Shown here piece after piece: positions 25,792-34,600 of a DNA stretch of 64,000 bases. The stretch's first letter is position 1, and each line of letters opens with the position of its first letter. The stretch lies in the NCBI RefSeq assembly GCF_000166395.1, contig NC_014655.1, forward strand, positions 1,488,001 through 1,552,000, in the 5' to 3' direction. Origin of the DNA: Leadbetterella byssophila DSM 17132. GTDB taxonomy: Bacteria; Bacteroidota; Bacteroidia; Cytophagales; Spirosomataceae. A program made the position numbers and the translations under genes. The notes under the pieces were generated by a model. The model was given only the letters and a program-made list of their open reading frames with translations, did no database searches and was not told the DNA's origin.

Positions 25792-26476
25792 TCTCCTTCC
25801 CTATCATGTTTTCAAAACTCTTTAACTCACCCATCATCACCAGAATATCTCTCTTAGTAAAGATGTGATCATCTGATATGTACATATTTACCGTGGATTT
25901 TTGAGAACGCATTCCTAAGAAGTTCTTCTTCTCCTCATAGTATTTGATAGCTAGTAGACGAATATTAAAAATACTCTCAAAATCTACATCTCCCACTTTC
26001 TTACCTAAATATCTGTCCGGAACACGAATTTCCAGAATACTACAGTTATCAGCTAGCTCAAAGGACTCCTCTACACCTTTCATTTCTAGTTGCTTCGCAA
26101 ACATATTGGCCGCGATTTGCTCGGGATTGAAGATGATATCAATCCCCATGGACTCTAATACAGCCAAATGCACAGAATTGATTGACCTGCTTATAATTTG
26201 CCTTGCATTATGCTGCTTCATAAGGGCGGTGGTAATAATTGATGCCCCCACATCTTCCCCTATGGCCACTACCACGGCGTCTGTATCTTTTATAGGAAGG
26301 TTACCATAAGCAGAAGCTTTAGAGGTATCCACAGCTATAACATGTGAGATCTTGTTTTTTAGCTGTTCCACAATCTCAAATCTGGCATCTACACCAAAAA
26401 CCTCATGTCCCATTTCCGTTAAACGGATGGCCAATGTAGAACCAAAATTCCCTAAACCTACAATAATGTATTTCAT
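25781..26476 (-). CDS. Potassium uptake regulatory subunit (KtrA/TrkA, RCK domain)
   Basis: 231 residues. The RCK_N Rossmann fold starts YIIVGLGNFGSTLAIRL (GxGxxG at 7-12) with the acidic strand end GVDARFE. TDAVVVAIGEDVGASI (near 69-84) continues the NAD/ATP-binding fold. Residues about 140-220 are an RCK_C domain (ILEIRVPDRYLGKKVGD). It gates the KtrB/TrkH channel in response to nucleotide. It is encoded 12 bases downstream of the membrane subunit on the same strand, so the two form one operon. Confidence 0.92.
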   Translation of the reverse strand: MKYIIVGLGNFGSTLAIRLTEMGHEVFGVDARFEIVEQLKNKISHVIAVDTSKASAYGNLPIKDTDAVVVAIGEDVGASIITTALMKQHNARQIISRSINSVHLAVLESMGIDIIFNPEQIAANMFAKQLEMKGVEESFELADNCSILEIRVPDRYLGKKVGDVDFESIFNIRLLAIKYYEEKKNFLGMRSQKSTVNMYISDDHIFTKRDILVMMGELKSFENMIGKEIRD

Positions 26477-26488
26477 ATTTATAACAGC

Positions 26489-28276
26489 TTACAGTACTTG
26501 AACACTTTCTTTGGGATACTTATAATTGACGCTCCTATCTTTTGAGAATAGCCCAAATAATATGGTAAATAATCCTACTCTACCCAAATACATCAAAACA
26601 ATGATCACCCATTTACTATTATCAGATAATTGTGGAGTCAAATTGAGAGAAAGTCCCACTGTTCCATATGCCGAGAAACACTCAAAAGCTACTCTTTGCA
26701 ATGAAACATGAGGGTCAAAAATACTTACGAGAAACACCCCAATACCCATGATTAAGAAGGACAGGAAGATAACCACATAGGACCTTTGGATTGAGCTTCT
26801 GGTAATCTCTCTATTGAAGATCTCTACCCTTTCCCTGCCTTTCGCCAAGGATACTACATTCAGTAATGCCAAAGAAAATGTGGTTACTTTAATCCCCCCG
26901 GCAGTGGAGTTTGGAGCCCCTCCAATCCACATCAATAACAAATAGATGAGTATGGTACCTTGAGTAATAGCGCCCATATTAACCGCATTAAAGCCGGCGG
27001 ATCGGGGAACTACTGAGCCGAAAAAGGACAAAGTGAATTTCCCTCCCCATGACTTATGCTCAGCTAAAGTATGATTTCCTTCCAAAAAGTAGAATGCTAA
27101 GGTACCTAAGACCAAAAGAACCGCTGTAGCGCATAATACCAAAGCGCTATGTACGGTCAATAAACGGGCTTGATATTGAAAACGTTCTCTAAAGAACACG
27201 TATCTAACTATCCCCTTCGCAAAGTGCTTGATAGCGTTATAAAGATCATTTACCACGGGGAAGCCCATTCCTCCAAAGATCACTAAGAGGGAAATGATCC
27301 ATAATAAGGGGTAATTAAAACGATAATTAGCATTATGAAGTCCATCATGTATAATAGAGAATCCGGCCCCACAAAATGCCGCTACACTATGAAAGATAGA
27401 GAAGAACCAGGTTTTGGCATTATTTTCACCTCCTATGGCAAGATAAATGCACACTGCCCCTGCCAGTTCCACAAAGAATGCATAAAACAAAATTCTTTTA
27501 AGTACGGAGAATAAGGACCCTGGCTCATCTAGTTCTACGATATTACTTAACATCAACTGGTTTCTCAAAGACATCCCACCCCGAAATAATACCGCGAAGA
27601 AGTTAGTAAAGGTCATCAATCCCAATCCTCCAATCTGGAAAAGAACAAAGAGGATCTCTGCTCCTAAATCCGTAAATTTTGTAGCTAAGTCTACCGTTGA
27701 CAAGCCCGTAACACAAACTGCGGAAGTAGCCATAAAGGCAGCATCTACGAATTTGAATTTGCCATAGGTAGCATGAGGCATCAAAAGCATGGCGGTGCCC
27801 CAGAAGATCAAGACCAAAAAACTGATGGCAAATAACACAGCCGGATTCATCAAAGAGGTCTTGATCTGGGAAGAGAACTCCATAAACCTCAGGAAGAACA
27901 AGCTAGTAATGAGCAGGTATAGAAAATAGTCAGAACTTAATAATTGAGACTCCTTCTTAAAGAAATTAAAGAGTAATAGTAGAATAAAGAGGATGAATTC
28001 CAGATTATGCTCTTTATGAAAAATTCCCTTCTTTTCACTCAGGAAAACGGTAATAAACCATTTGAAAAGGTAAATGGACATTAGGATCCTTGGGATCTGC
28101 CTGAGGGCATCATTGATCCAGTCCTTGATAATTTCCTCTTTCGGAAAGCTAATTTGGTACAATACCAATAAAAATCCGAGCAACATCACTACAAAGATGC
28201 TCTTGTCCATCTTTCTAGCGAGGCTGTCTTTCAGAATAAAGAATTTCTCCTTGATCCTGATCAACTGTGCACCCAA
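26489..28276 (-). CDS. Potassium transporter membrane subunit (KtrB/TrkH family)
   Basis: 595 residues from a TTG start at 28276; the next in-frame ATG is 28210. It has about 10-12 hydrophobic helices. The first pore loop, TSAVCVTGLSTVDLATKF (near 180), is the K+ selectivity motif, followed by the FQIGGLGLMTFTNFF helix. Later pore loops include AAFCGAGFSIIHDG, VVPRSAGFNAVNMG and AYGTVGLSLNLTPQ. The N-terminal about 140 residues add extra helices. It imports K+ with the RCK subunit encoded just downstream. The -7 element at 28311-28318 fits the TTG start. Confidence 0.92.
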   Translation of the reverse strand: MGAQLIRIKEKFFILKDSLARKMDKSIFVVMLLGFLLVLYQISFPKEEIIKDWINDALRQIPRILMSIYLFKWFITVFLSEKKGIFHKEHNLEFILFILLLLFNFFKKESQLLSSDYFLYLLITSLFFLRFMEFSSQIKTSLMNPAVLFAISFLVLIFWGTAMLLMPHATYGKFKFVDAAFMATSAVCVTGLSTVDLATKFTDLGAEILFVLFQIGGLGLMTFTNFFAVLFRGGMSLRNQLMLSNIVELDEPGSLFSVLKRILFYAFFVELAGAVCIYLAIGGENNAKTWFFSIFHSVAAFCGAGFSIIHDGLHNANYRFNYPLLWIISLLVIFGGMGFPVVNDLYNAIKHFAKGIVRYVFFRERFQYQARLLTVHSALVLCATAVLLVLGTLAFYFLEGNHTLAEHKSWGGKFTLSFFGSVVPRSAGFNAVNMGAITQGTILIYLLLMWIGGAPNSTAGGIKVTTFSLALLNVVSLAKGRERVEIFNREITRSSIQRSYVVIFLSFLIMGIGVFLVSIFDPHVSLQRVAFECFSAYGTVGLSLNLTPQLSDNSKWVIIVLMYLGRVGLFTILFGLFSKDRSVNYKYPKESVQVL

Positions 28277-28310
28277 ATTAAACTTTCTCAGGATAGTTTC
28301 ATTTTGAAGT

Positions 28311-28318
28311 CAAATTTA
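28311..28318 (-). promoter_or_regulatory. -7 promoter element of the potassium transporter operon
   Basis: The minus strand reads TAAATTTG. The predicted transcript then contains a four-codon minileader (ATG AAA CTA TCC TGA at 28302-28288) before the TTG start at 28276. Confidence 0.45.
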
Positions 28319-28345
28319 GGTGGAGCTTGGGAATATTCCAAAAGA

Positions 28346-28368
28346 GACGCCTGCTGATCGCAGGCGTC
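28346..28368 (-). terminator. Terminator after the YtxH-like gene
   Basis: Arms GACGCCTGC (28346-28354) and GCAGGCGTC (28360-28368) with a five-base loop; on the minus strand TCTTTT follows. It lies between the YtxH-like gene and the potassium operon promoter. Confidence 0.8.
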
Positions 28369-28375
28369 CGTATCA

Positions 28376-28714
28376 TTATGCTTTGGTTTCTTCTTCAGCG
28401 GAAGTGCCCTCTTCGTTTTTGGGCTTGGAGAAACTGGCGAAAAGATCATTGATAACCTTTTCCGCATCAGGGTATTTCTCTTTAAGATTGCCCACAATCT
28501 CATTAAATTTTGCACTGGCTCCGCTTTTCAGTTCCTCAAAGTATTGAGGAGCTTTGTCAACCGCAGATTCAGCCTCTGATTTCAATTGGCTACCTTTTTC
28601 CTTAAGGCTTTCCATCATTTTCTCTCCTTCTTCAGAGTTCAAATACTTGTTGATGGCCACACCAGCAGCGGCTCCTAGGATAAAAGTGGCCAGATGTTTT
28701 GAGTTAACTCCCAT
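28376..28714 (-). CDS. YtxH domain-containing general-stress-type protein
   Basis: 112 residues. The N-terminus MGVNSKHLATFILGAAAGVA is the YtxH glycine-alanine helix followed by INKYLNSEEGEKMME. The rest is a charged amphipathic helix (SLKEKGSQLKSEAESAVDKA), then an acidic tail. Homologues are small membrane-associated proteins linked to stress; the molecular role is unknown. It has its own terminator. Confidence 0.85.
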   Translation of the reverse strand: MGVNSKHLATFILGAAAGVAINKYLNSEEGEKMMESLKEKGSQLKSEAESAVDKAPQYFEELKSGASAKFNEIVGNLKEKYPDAEKVINDLFASFSKPKNEEGTSAEEETKA

Positions 28715-28753
28715 AATTATAATTGGTTTGTTGAACTATAACGAATTACAATT

Positions 28754-29233
28754 TTAAAAATTCTTATGGACCTCATCTTTTATAGCCTGTAGAGCCTCCC
28801 CAATACTCTTCTGAACCTCTTCATCCTGATGTTGCAAGACCTGCACTACTATTTGCTTAGTATCTTGCAGTGCTGCATATGAGGATATATTATGCATTAA
28901 TGAGGCAGACGTGGTGTTTGCCGCCCACTTTATCTTTTCCCAAACGGGAGTAGACAGATACAATTGTTGGGCCACATTATGATCTAGCTCTTGCTTGATT
29001 TCTTGTAAAACTCTTTGCTGCAGCTCCAAATAGTGGATTTCAAACCCAATTCTAGGCAGTAAATTTTCCGGCTTTATTCTTTCCAAAAAAAGAATCATGC
29101 GCTCCGCCGCTTGGATTTTCATGCTCATAAGCTTAGGATCTACTTTCATTTTCCTCTTTTCCTGCCAAACCATAAACAAAAATCCTAAAACCACTAATAC
29201 TAAGCCAATAAGCCCCCAATATTCATTTTGCAT
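28754..29233 (-). CDS. Membrane-anchored protein of unknown function
   Basis: 159 residues. One N-terminal TM helix (YWGLIGLVLVVLGFLFMVW) is followed by a basic stop-transfer (QEKRKMK). A cytoplasmic all-helical domain has a conserved-looking core, MKIQAAERMILFLERIKPEN, then LELQQRVLQEIKQELDHN. This layout matches a domain of unknown function frequent in Bacteroidota that I cannot name with certainty. It ends 39 bases before the YtxH-like gene on the same strand. Confidence 0.75.
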   Translation of the reverse strand: MQNEYWGLIGLVLVVLGFLFMVWQEKRKMKVDPKLMSMKIQAAERMILFLERIKPENLLPRIGFEIHYLELQQRVLQEIKQELDHNVAQQLYLSTPVWEKIKWAANTTSASLMHNISSYAALQDTKQIVVQVLQHQDEEVQKSIGEALQAIKDEVHKNF

Positions 29234-29324
29234 TCTGAAAAAAAATTATGCGCAATTTAAAACATTTTCCCATTAATTTTACGATATTTACTATTTGATC
29301 CATATACACACAAAAAACCAAAGA

Positions 29325-29341
29325 TTGGCACGATTTATGAA
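29325..29341 (+). promoter_or_regulatory. Candidate sigma-54 (-24/-12) promoter of the NtrY-like kinase
   Basis: TTGGCACGATTTATGAA has a perfect -24 half (TTGGCACG, GG at 29327-29328). The -12 dinucleotide falls at the canonical GG-N10 spacing (29339-29340) but reads GA instead of GC. Transcription would begin near 29352, 13 bases before the TTG start. Confidence 0.4.
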
Positions 29342-29364
29342 CAAAAATTGAGGACCATTTTCCG

Positions 29365-32300
29365 TTGAAACTAGTGAAAAAAAGAATAGACCTTATCTTA
29401 CTTTCTTTTGGAATTATATTCCTATTCACTGGATTCATTCAACTCTTCTTTGTTGATCAAAAGTCTGAGAATCGTTTTCAAAGTCTTGTCCAAAATAATG
29501 TCACCCAGGCTATTAGTAAAGCCAGAGAAGAGCAAAAAGAGGTATTTGATTTACTTCAAACAAATGCTAGTTTCGGAGATTTTGCTTTGGATAAAAATTT
29601 CCCTTATTACATTTATAAAGGTGATAGTCTGATTTTTTGGTCCAATAGTAAGTTTATACCTGACCCATCCCCGCGCTTAAATAAGGAAAGGGAAGAACTG
29701 ATCGAGTATAATAAAAACCTTGGTTTACTGGTAAGATCTCCCTTTACTACTAGCAATGACAAGTATGAGGTTATCTCAAGCATTTGGCTCTACGAAAATT
29801 CCATAGATCCTGCTATTTCCTCTGGTTTTGATTACGGTATATTCAGAAATGTCGCAGCCGGAATTAAATCATTGCCCGTTTCTGGCACTTATCAAATTCT
29901 AGATAGAGAGGGTAATCCCCTTTTTTATGTTTTGCCGGTAGATCAACCGTCCACTTTCAAATTTGAAGCTACTCCTTTAACACGAACCATATTCTTCATA
30001 GGTTTAATCTTTCTCACCATATTTTCGGGACTGAAGATCTATCAGCTTCATAATGAAAACCGTTTCATTTCATGTGCAGTTTGGCTAATAGGCGCCGCCA
30101 TAGGACTAAGATTATTCCTGCATTGGTTAGACTTGCCTTGGGCACTTCTACCCGAAACTTGGGCTCCAAGATACCTTCTCGTTCCTCCAGGTTTTGGGGA
30201 CATGATCATTACGGGTTTCATTCTAACCATAGTTTTGGCCCTTTTCGCCTTATGGCAATTAGAAGTGATCACCTATTCTTCCATAAGAAGAATGAAGAAT
30301 TGGGCCAGAAGTGTAGCTTCTGTGAGCATGATCTTATTAACTGTGCTTATTTGCTATTTATGTTATGTAGATATCCAAAGAATCTATGACAATGCTACTA
30401 TAGGACTAAATTACTCTTTAAAACTCACTAGTGTAAAATTAGGGACTTACGTCTTCCTATTTATGCTATATGGAGTTTTCTTCCTAGGTTGTCATTTACT
30501 TATAAACTTCTATACCAGACTTCAACCGAAATTTAGATTAGGATTTCTGCACTGGCTCTATGGAACCATACTAAGCGGAATGGTTTTCTTTTATTTTGGG
30601 ATTAAATTATGGATCTGGATAATACCTTGCCTTTATATTTTATGGGCATATTTTTTAAGATTACCGCGCTATTTCTATATCCTAAGGTTTAAAACTTTTA
30701 TCTACTTTTTGTCGGGAGCCTTCGCTTTCACCTTTATGCTCTTCAGTCTGGTGAAGTATCAGGATGACACTGCAAATGCTCAAGAAAGAGAGAAGTTTGC
30801 TAAAAAGTTATTGCAACAAAAGGATTTAAAAGCAGAGATGCTTCTAAATCAATTCAACAATATGATTCAGAATGACTCGAACCTGGCAAATGCTTTCGAG
30901 CAATCCATATTTACTTATGAAACGCTGAATCACCGTATCAAAGATAGTTTACTAAGTCCTTATTTTGATGTTTATAAAGTCCAGCTTCAAGCCTTCACTA
31001 CTGGAGGAAAACCTATAGGAAATGACACTTCATTGAATTTGTCTAAGACCTATGGCAAATATGCTTCCAGTGCAAATAAAACGGAATTTTCAAACCTGTT
31101 CTACCATAAAGGAGATCCCAATAAATACATCTTGTTCTCTGAAATATCAAAGAAGAACATTGTACGCGGAGTATTGATGCTGGAGATCAGCTACTTTACC
31201 TCTGACCTTAAGAAAACGGCTGAAAAAATCCCCGAAAATAGCCTTATAACCCCTTCGGGAATGACATCATACAGTTATGCCCTGTTTGATAAAAATCATC
31301 AAGTAATATATAAAGAAGGCGACTTTGATTACTCTAAAGACTTAGCACTTCATATTTTAGAATGGGGCGAGGAACATTCCCAAAATATCGGAGATAGAGT
31401 GTACCAGCATTATATTTTCAAAGACAAAGAAGGAAATACTGCCGTATTAACTCACCCTACTGATTTTTACCGAGAGGTCCTTTCCGGCTTTTCATACTTG
31501 TTCCTGATTGCGCTTTTAGGTACAGTAGTATTACTGACCCTTCTGGGAATTCTGTCCGGATTTAGAATGTACAAGATGAGTTTTTCATCCAAAATTCAGT
31601 TCTTCCTTAATTTGGCTTTCCTTGTACCTCTAACCATTATCATTCTCCTAACCCTTGGAGTAGTTATTGCGTCATTTATTTCTCTTCAAAACAGATCCCT
31701 GCAAGAAAATTCCCAGAATGTAGCGAACACTGTCAATTTGCACTACCAAAACTACATGCAAGGCAAGAGTTCCAGAGCCTATTTAGAGGAACAATTGAGT
31801 AATCTTGCCCTTTCTTCTGATTTTGAAATATGTCTTTTTGATACCAAAGGGAAGATCCAATATACTTCCATGACTTCCATTTATTTGACTTATCAACTTT
31901 CAGATCGAATTAATCCTCAGGCCTATATCAAAACCATGCTAGAGAAAAACCGAATGGTTTTAATAGAGGACCATTTGGGCTCCCGCAAGTTTAAGTCGGT
32001 TTACATACTAGGCAAAGTCCCTAATGGTAAAGTGTTTGGAATAATAGGTGTAGCCTATCCTGATGCCGACAAAAACCTGCAAAGGCAGATCAAAGAAGTG
32101 GTTGCAGCCATACTTATTATCTTTTTAGTCATGTTCTTCATCTTACTGGCCTTATCCTATACGGCAAGTACGAATTTGACTGCCCCTCTAAAATTCATCG
32201 CTTCTAAATTGAAGAAGACGAATTTGAATGCCAAAAACGAAGAGATTTATTGGAAATCAAATGATGAAATAGGTTTGTTGACCAATGAGTATAACCGAAT

Positions 32301-33024
32301 GATCAAGAAGCTGGAAGAAAGTAGAGAAGCTTTATCTACCAGTGAGAAGCAAACCGCCTGGAGAGAAATGGCCAAGCAAGTGGCACATGAGATTAAGAAC
32401 CCGTTGACACCCATGAAGCTTTCCATTCAGCAGTTGCAGAGAACCCTCCCTGCTGATAATGATGATACCAGAAAAAAGATAGATCGTGCTTTAGAATCCA
32501 TCAATGAGCAGATTGACAACATATCTGACATTGCGAATTCCTTTTCTGAATTTGCAAAAATGCCGGTACCTAGAACTGAGATCTTTGATTTGGTTTCTGC
32601 TGTAGAAAAGACGGTGGATCTCTATTCTCAAAGCAATCAAATCTACGTTCAGTTTGAAACCAGTGCTCCTAATATCCTGGTTCAAGGGGATAAGATGATC
32701 TTGACACGTGCAGTTACTAATCTTATTATTAACGGAATGCAGTCTGTCCCCCCTACTCGTAAACCCGTGATAAAGGTCTGGGTATCTGAAAAAGAAGAGA
32801 TGGGTATGGTGGAAGTAAAAGACAACGGTGTAGGGATTGCGGAAGAGGTTAGAAAAAAAGTATTTATTCCAAATTTCAGTACCAAGTTGGGCGGTTCAGG
32901 TCTAGGATTATCTATGGCGAAAAGAGGCGTAGAACACGCAGGAGGTAATATTTGGTTCGAGACGGTGGAGGGTGAAGGAACTTCCTTCTTCCTGGAATTA
33001 CCTAAAGCTAAACCTACGGAGTAG
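29365..33024 (+). CDS. Very large NtrY-like sensor histidine kinase
   Basis: 1219 residues from TTG (29365); GTG at 29374 is an alternative start. A first TM at about 7-28 is followed by a periplasmic segment to about 200, a block of seven TMs (about 205-470), a second extracytoplasmic region (about 475-700), TMs near 705-730 and 755-785, an extracytoplasmic sensor segment, a TM near 910-935 and a HAMP domain (about 935-985). The kinase core has H-box AHEIKNPLTPMKLSIQQLQ (His near 1007), N-box LIINGMQSV (near 1120), DNGVGIAEE and GGSGLGLSMAKRG (near 1176). The core resembles NtrY nitrogen-sensor kinases, but the membrane part is far larger. No response regulator is adjacent. Confidence 0.9.
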   Translation: MKLVKKRIDLILLSFGIIFLFTGFIQLFFVDQKSENRFQSLVQNNVTQAISKAREEQKEVFDLLQTNASFGDFALDKNFPYYIYKGDSLIFWSNSKFIPDPSPRLNKEREELIEYNKNLGLLVRSPFTTSNDKYEVISSIWLYENSIDPAISSGFDYGIFRNVAAGIKSLPVSGTYQILDREGNPLFYVLPVDQPSTFKFEATPLTRTIFFIGLIFLTIFSGLKIYQLHNENRFISCAVWLIGAAIGLRLFLHWLDLPWALLPETWAPRYLLVPPGFGDMIITGFILTIVLALFALWQLEVITYSSIRRMKNWARSVASVSMILLTVLICYLCYVDIQRIYDNATIGLNYSLKLTSVKLGTYVFLFMLYGVFFLGCHLLINFYTRLQPKFRLGFLHWLYGTILSGMVFFYFGIKLWIWIIPCLYILWAYFLRLPRYFYILRFKTFIYFLSGAFAFTFMLFSLVKYQDDTANAQEREKFAKKLLQQKDLKAEMLLNQFNNMIQNDSNLANAFEQSIFTYETLNHRIKDSLLSPYFDVYKVQLQAFTTGGKPIGNDTSLNLSKTYGKYASSANKTEFSNLFYHKGDPNKYILFSEISKKNIVRGVLMLEISYFTSDLKKTAEKIPENSLITPSGMTSYSYALFDKNHQVIYKEGDFDYSKDLALHILEWGEEHSQNIGDRVYQHYIFKDKEGNTAVLTHPTDFYREVLSGFSYLFLIALLGTVVLLTLLGILSGFRMYKMSFSSKIQFFLNLAFLVPLTIIILLTLGVVIASFISLQNRSLQENSQNVANTVNLHYQNYMQGKSSRAYLEEQLSNLALSSDFEICLFDTKGKIQYTSMTSIYLTYQLSDRINPQAYIKTMLEKNRMVLIEDHLGSRKFKSVYILGKVPNGKVFGIIGVAYPDADKNLQRQIKEVVAAILIIFLVMFFILLALSYTASTNLTAPLKFIASKLKKTNLNAKNEEIYWKSNDEIGLLTNEYNRMIKKLEESREALSTSEKQTAWREMAKQVAHEIKNPLTPMKLSIQQLQRTLPADNDDTRKKIDRALESINEQIDNISDIANSFSEFAKMPVPRTEIFDLVSAVEKTVDLYSQSNQIYVQFETSAPNILVQGDKMILTRAVTNLIINGMQSVPPTRKPVIKVWVSEKEEMGMVEVKDNGVGIAEEVRKKVFIPNFSTKLGGSGLGLSMAKRGVEHAGGNIWFETVEGEGTSFFLELPKAKPTE

Positions 33025-33033
33025 AGATTTTCG

Positions 33034-33041
33034 TATATTTG
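33034..33041 (+). promoter_or_regulatory. -7 promoter element of the metallo-hydrolase gene
   Basis: TATATTTG ends 7 bases before the ATG at 33049, so the transcript would start at or next to the ATG (near-leaderless). It also serves pssA and purS downstream. Confidence 0.5.
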
Positions 33042-33048
33042 TCCCCTG

Positions 33049-33678
33049 ATGATAACTTCCTTTGTATTCTCACCTTTTCAGGAAAACACCTATGTCCTAA
33101 CTGACCCTAGCGGTGAAACGATAGTGGTAGATCCGGGTTGTTATACCCAAGCTGAAAAAGAACAGCTAAAAGAATTTTTAAAACCTTTAAATGTAAAGGC
33201 TATACTCCTTACCCACGCACACTTAGACCATATCTTTGGGGTGGCATATCTAAAAAGACATTATGATGTCCCCGTGTATATGCACAAACTAGATTTACCT
33301 ATTCTAGCTGATTTTGAAATGCGCTGTAAAATGTGGGGTATTCCGGGGGCGGAGTCTTTCGAAGCTGAGAAGTTCCTTGAAGAAGGAGATGTTTTCACCT
33401 TTGGTCAAACACAATTAGAAGTTCTGCATGTTCCTGGTCATGCCCCAGGGCATATTGTCTTTGTTTCGCATGAGAATGAGATGATCATAGGTGGGGATTG
33501 TCTATTTAGAAGAAGTATAGGAAGAACAGATCTTCCTATGGGAGATCATGATACGCTTATAAATTCTATCAAAACTAAATTATTCTCGCTACCGGACCAT
33601 TATACGGTTTATCCCGGTCATATGGAACCCACTACCATAGGTGAAGAAAAACAATTTAATCCCTTTTTACGTCAGTGA
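33049..33678 (+). CDS. MBL-fold metallo-hydrolase (glyoxalase II-like)
   Basis: 209 residues. The zinc motif HxHxDH is in LTHAHLDHIFG (near 57-62). Further ligands are His in VLHVPGHAPGHIVF (near 132), Asp in IIGGDCLFRRSIGR (near 153) and His in TVYPGHMEPTTIG (near 192). The family hydrolyses thioesters or related substrates with one or two metals; lack of the C-terminal helical domain sets it apart from classical GloB. Its stop overlaps the GTG start of pssA by 4 bases, forming a three-gene unit with pssA and purS. Confidence 0.9.
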   Translation: MITSFVFSPFQENTYVLTDPSGETIVVDPGCYTQAEKEQLKEFLKPLNVKAILLTHAHLDHIFGVAYLKRHYDVPVYMHKLDLPILADFEMRCKMWGIPGAESFEAEKFLEEGDVFTFGQTQLEVLHVPGHAPGHIVFVSHENEMIIGGDCLFRRSIGRTDLPMGDHDTLINSIKTKLFSLPDHYTVYPGHMEPTTIGEEKQFNPFLRQ

Positions 33679-34352
33679 GACTCTTTACTGTTTCTAATCT
33701 TTTTACTTTAGGTAATCTACTCTGTGGCTGTTTAGGTATACAGGCAGTACTGCTTTACTCTGATTTCCAAAAGGCGGCTTTTCTGCTAGGGATTGCTTTG
33801 ATTTTAGATTTCTTTGATGGCTTTATTGCCAGACTTTTGAAGGAAAGTTCTGATTTAGGGAAGGAACTTGACTCCCTGGCAGATGTAGTATCATTTGGAG
33901 TACTACCTGGATTTATACTTTGGCAAATGATGGACGGAAGTTCCATGGCATACTTGGCTTTTTTGATCCCTCTTTTTTCCGCATTACGTTTGGCTAAATT
34001 TAATATTGACACCAGACAGTCCTTGTCGTTTATAGGATTACCCACTCCTGCAAATGCTATGGTTATTGCGTCTCTGCCATTAATTGCAGAACAATTTACC
34101 ACGGTTCAGGATGCACTATCCCGTCCTTGGGTTTTACCCACTTACATCCTGCTATTTAGCTATTTACTTATATCAGAGATTCCCCTTCCTGCCTTGAAAT
34201 TTAAGAATTACTCGTGGACAGATAATAAGTTTACATACACTTTACTTATTCTTTCCGTAATTTTGCTGGCGGTTTTACAGTTGGCGGCTATTCCCGTCAT
34301 AGTTTTTGGTTATATATTATATTCGCTTATACAATACATCAGAAAATCATGA
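33675..34352 (+). CDS. pssA: CDP-diacylglycerol-serine O-phosphatidyltransferase
   Basis: 225 residues from GTG (33675) overlapping the previous stop. The CDP-alcohol phosphatidyltransferase signature DG-x2-AR-x8-G-x3-D-x3-D is visible in DFFDGFIARLLKESSDLG followed by KELDSLAD (near 43-68). It has about six TM helices and ends with IQYIRKS. It makes phosphatidylserine, the precursor of phosphatidylethanolamine, in the inner membrane. It overlaps purS in ATGA (34349-34352). Confidence 0.92.
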   Translation: MRLFTVSNLFTLGNLLCGCLGIQAVLLYSDFQKAAFLLGIALILDFFDGFIARLLKESSDLGKELDSLADVVSFGVLPGFILWQMMDGSSMAYLAFLIPLFSALRLAKFNIDTRQSLSFIGLPTPANAMVIASLPLIAEQFTTVQDALSRPWVLPTYILLFSYLLISEIPLPALKFKNYSWTDNKFTYTLLILSVILLAVLQLAAIPVIVFGYILYSLIQYIRKS

Positions 34353-34600
34353 AATTTAGAGCTTCTATTGACATCATGCCCATGAAAGAGATTCTAGACC
34401 CGCAAGGTAAGGCGGTGTTACTAGGACTTCAAAACTTGAATATTCATAACATGACTGACTGTCGCATTGGGCGTCACATAGAACTGACTTTGGAAGCAGC
34501 TACTGAAGAAGAAGCCAGAGCTAGTGTGGAAGGGGCATGTAAACAGTTGCTCGCTAACCTCATCATGGAAGAATATACTTTTACTTTGACGGAGGCATAA
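34349..34600 (+). CDS. purS: Phosphoribosylformylglycinamidine synthase subunit PurS
   Basis: 83 residues, the usual PurS size. The beta-alpha-beta fold contains ILDPQGKAVLLGLQNLNIHN and the RIGRHIELTLEAATEEEA stretch typical of PurS, with the C-terminal CKQLLANLIMEEYT helix. PurS joins PurQ and PurL in the fourth step of de novo purine synthesis; purQ and purL are not next to it. It is translationally coupled to pssA. Its end overlaps the convergent M23 peptidase gene by 20 bases. Confidence 0.92.
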   Translation: MKFRASIDIMPMKEILDPQGKAVLLGLQNLNIHNMTDCRIGRHIELTLEAATEEEARASVEGACKQLLANLIMEEYTFTLTEA

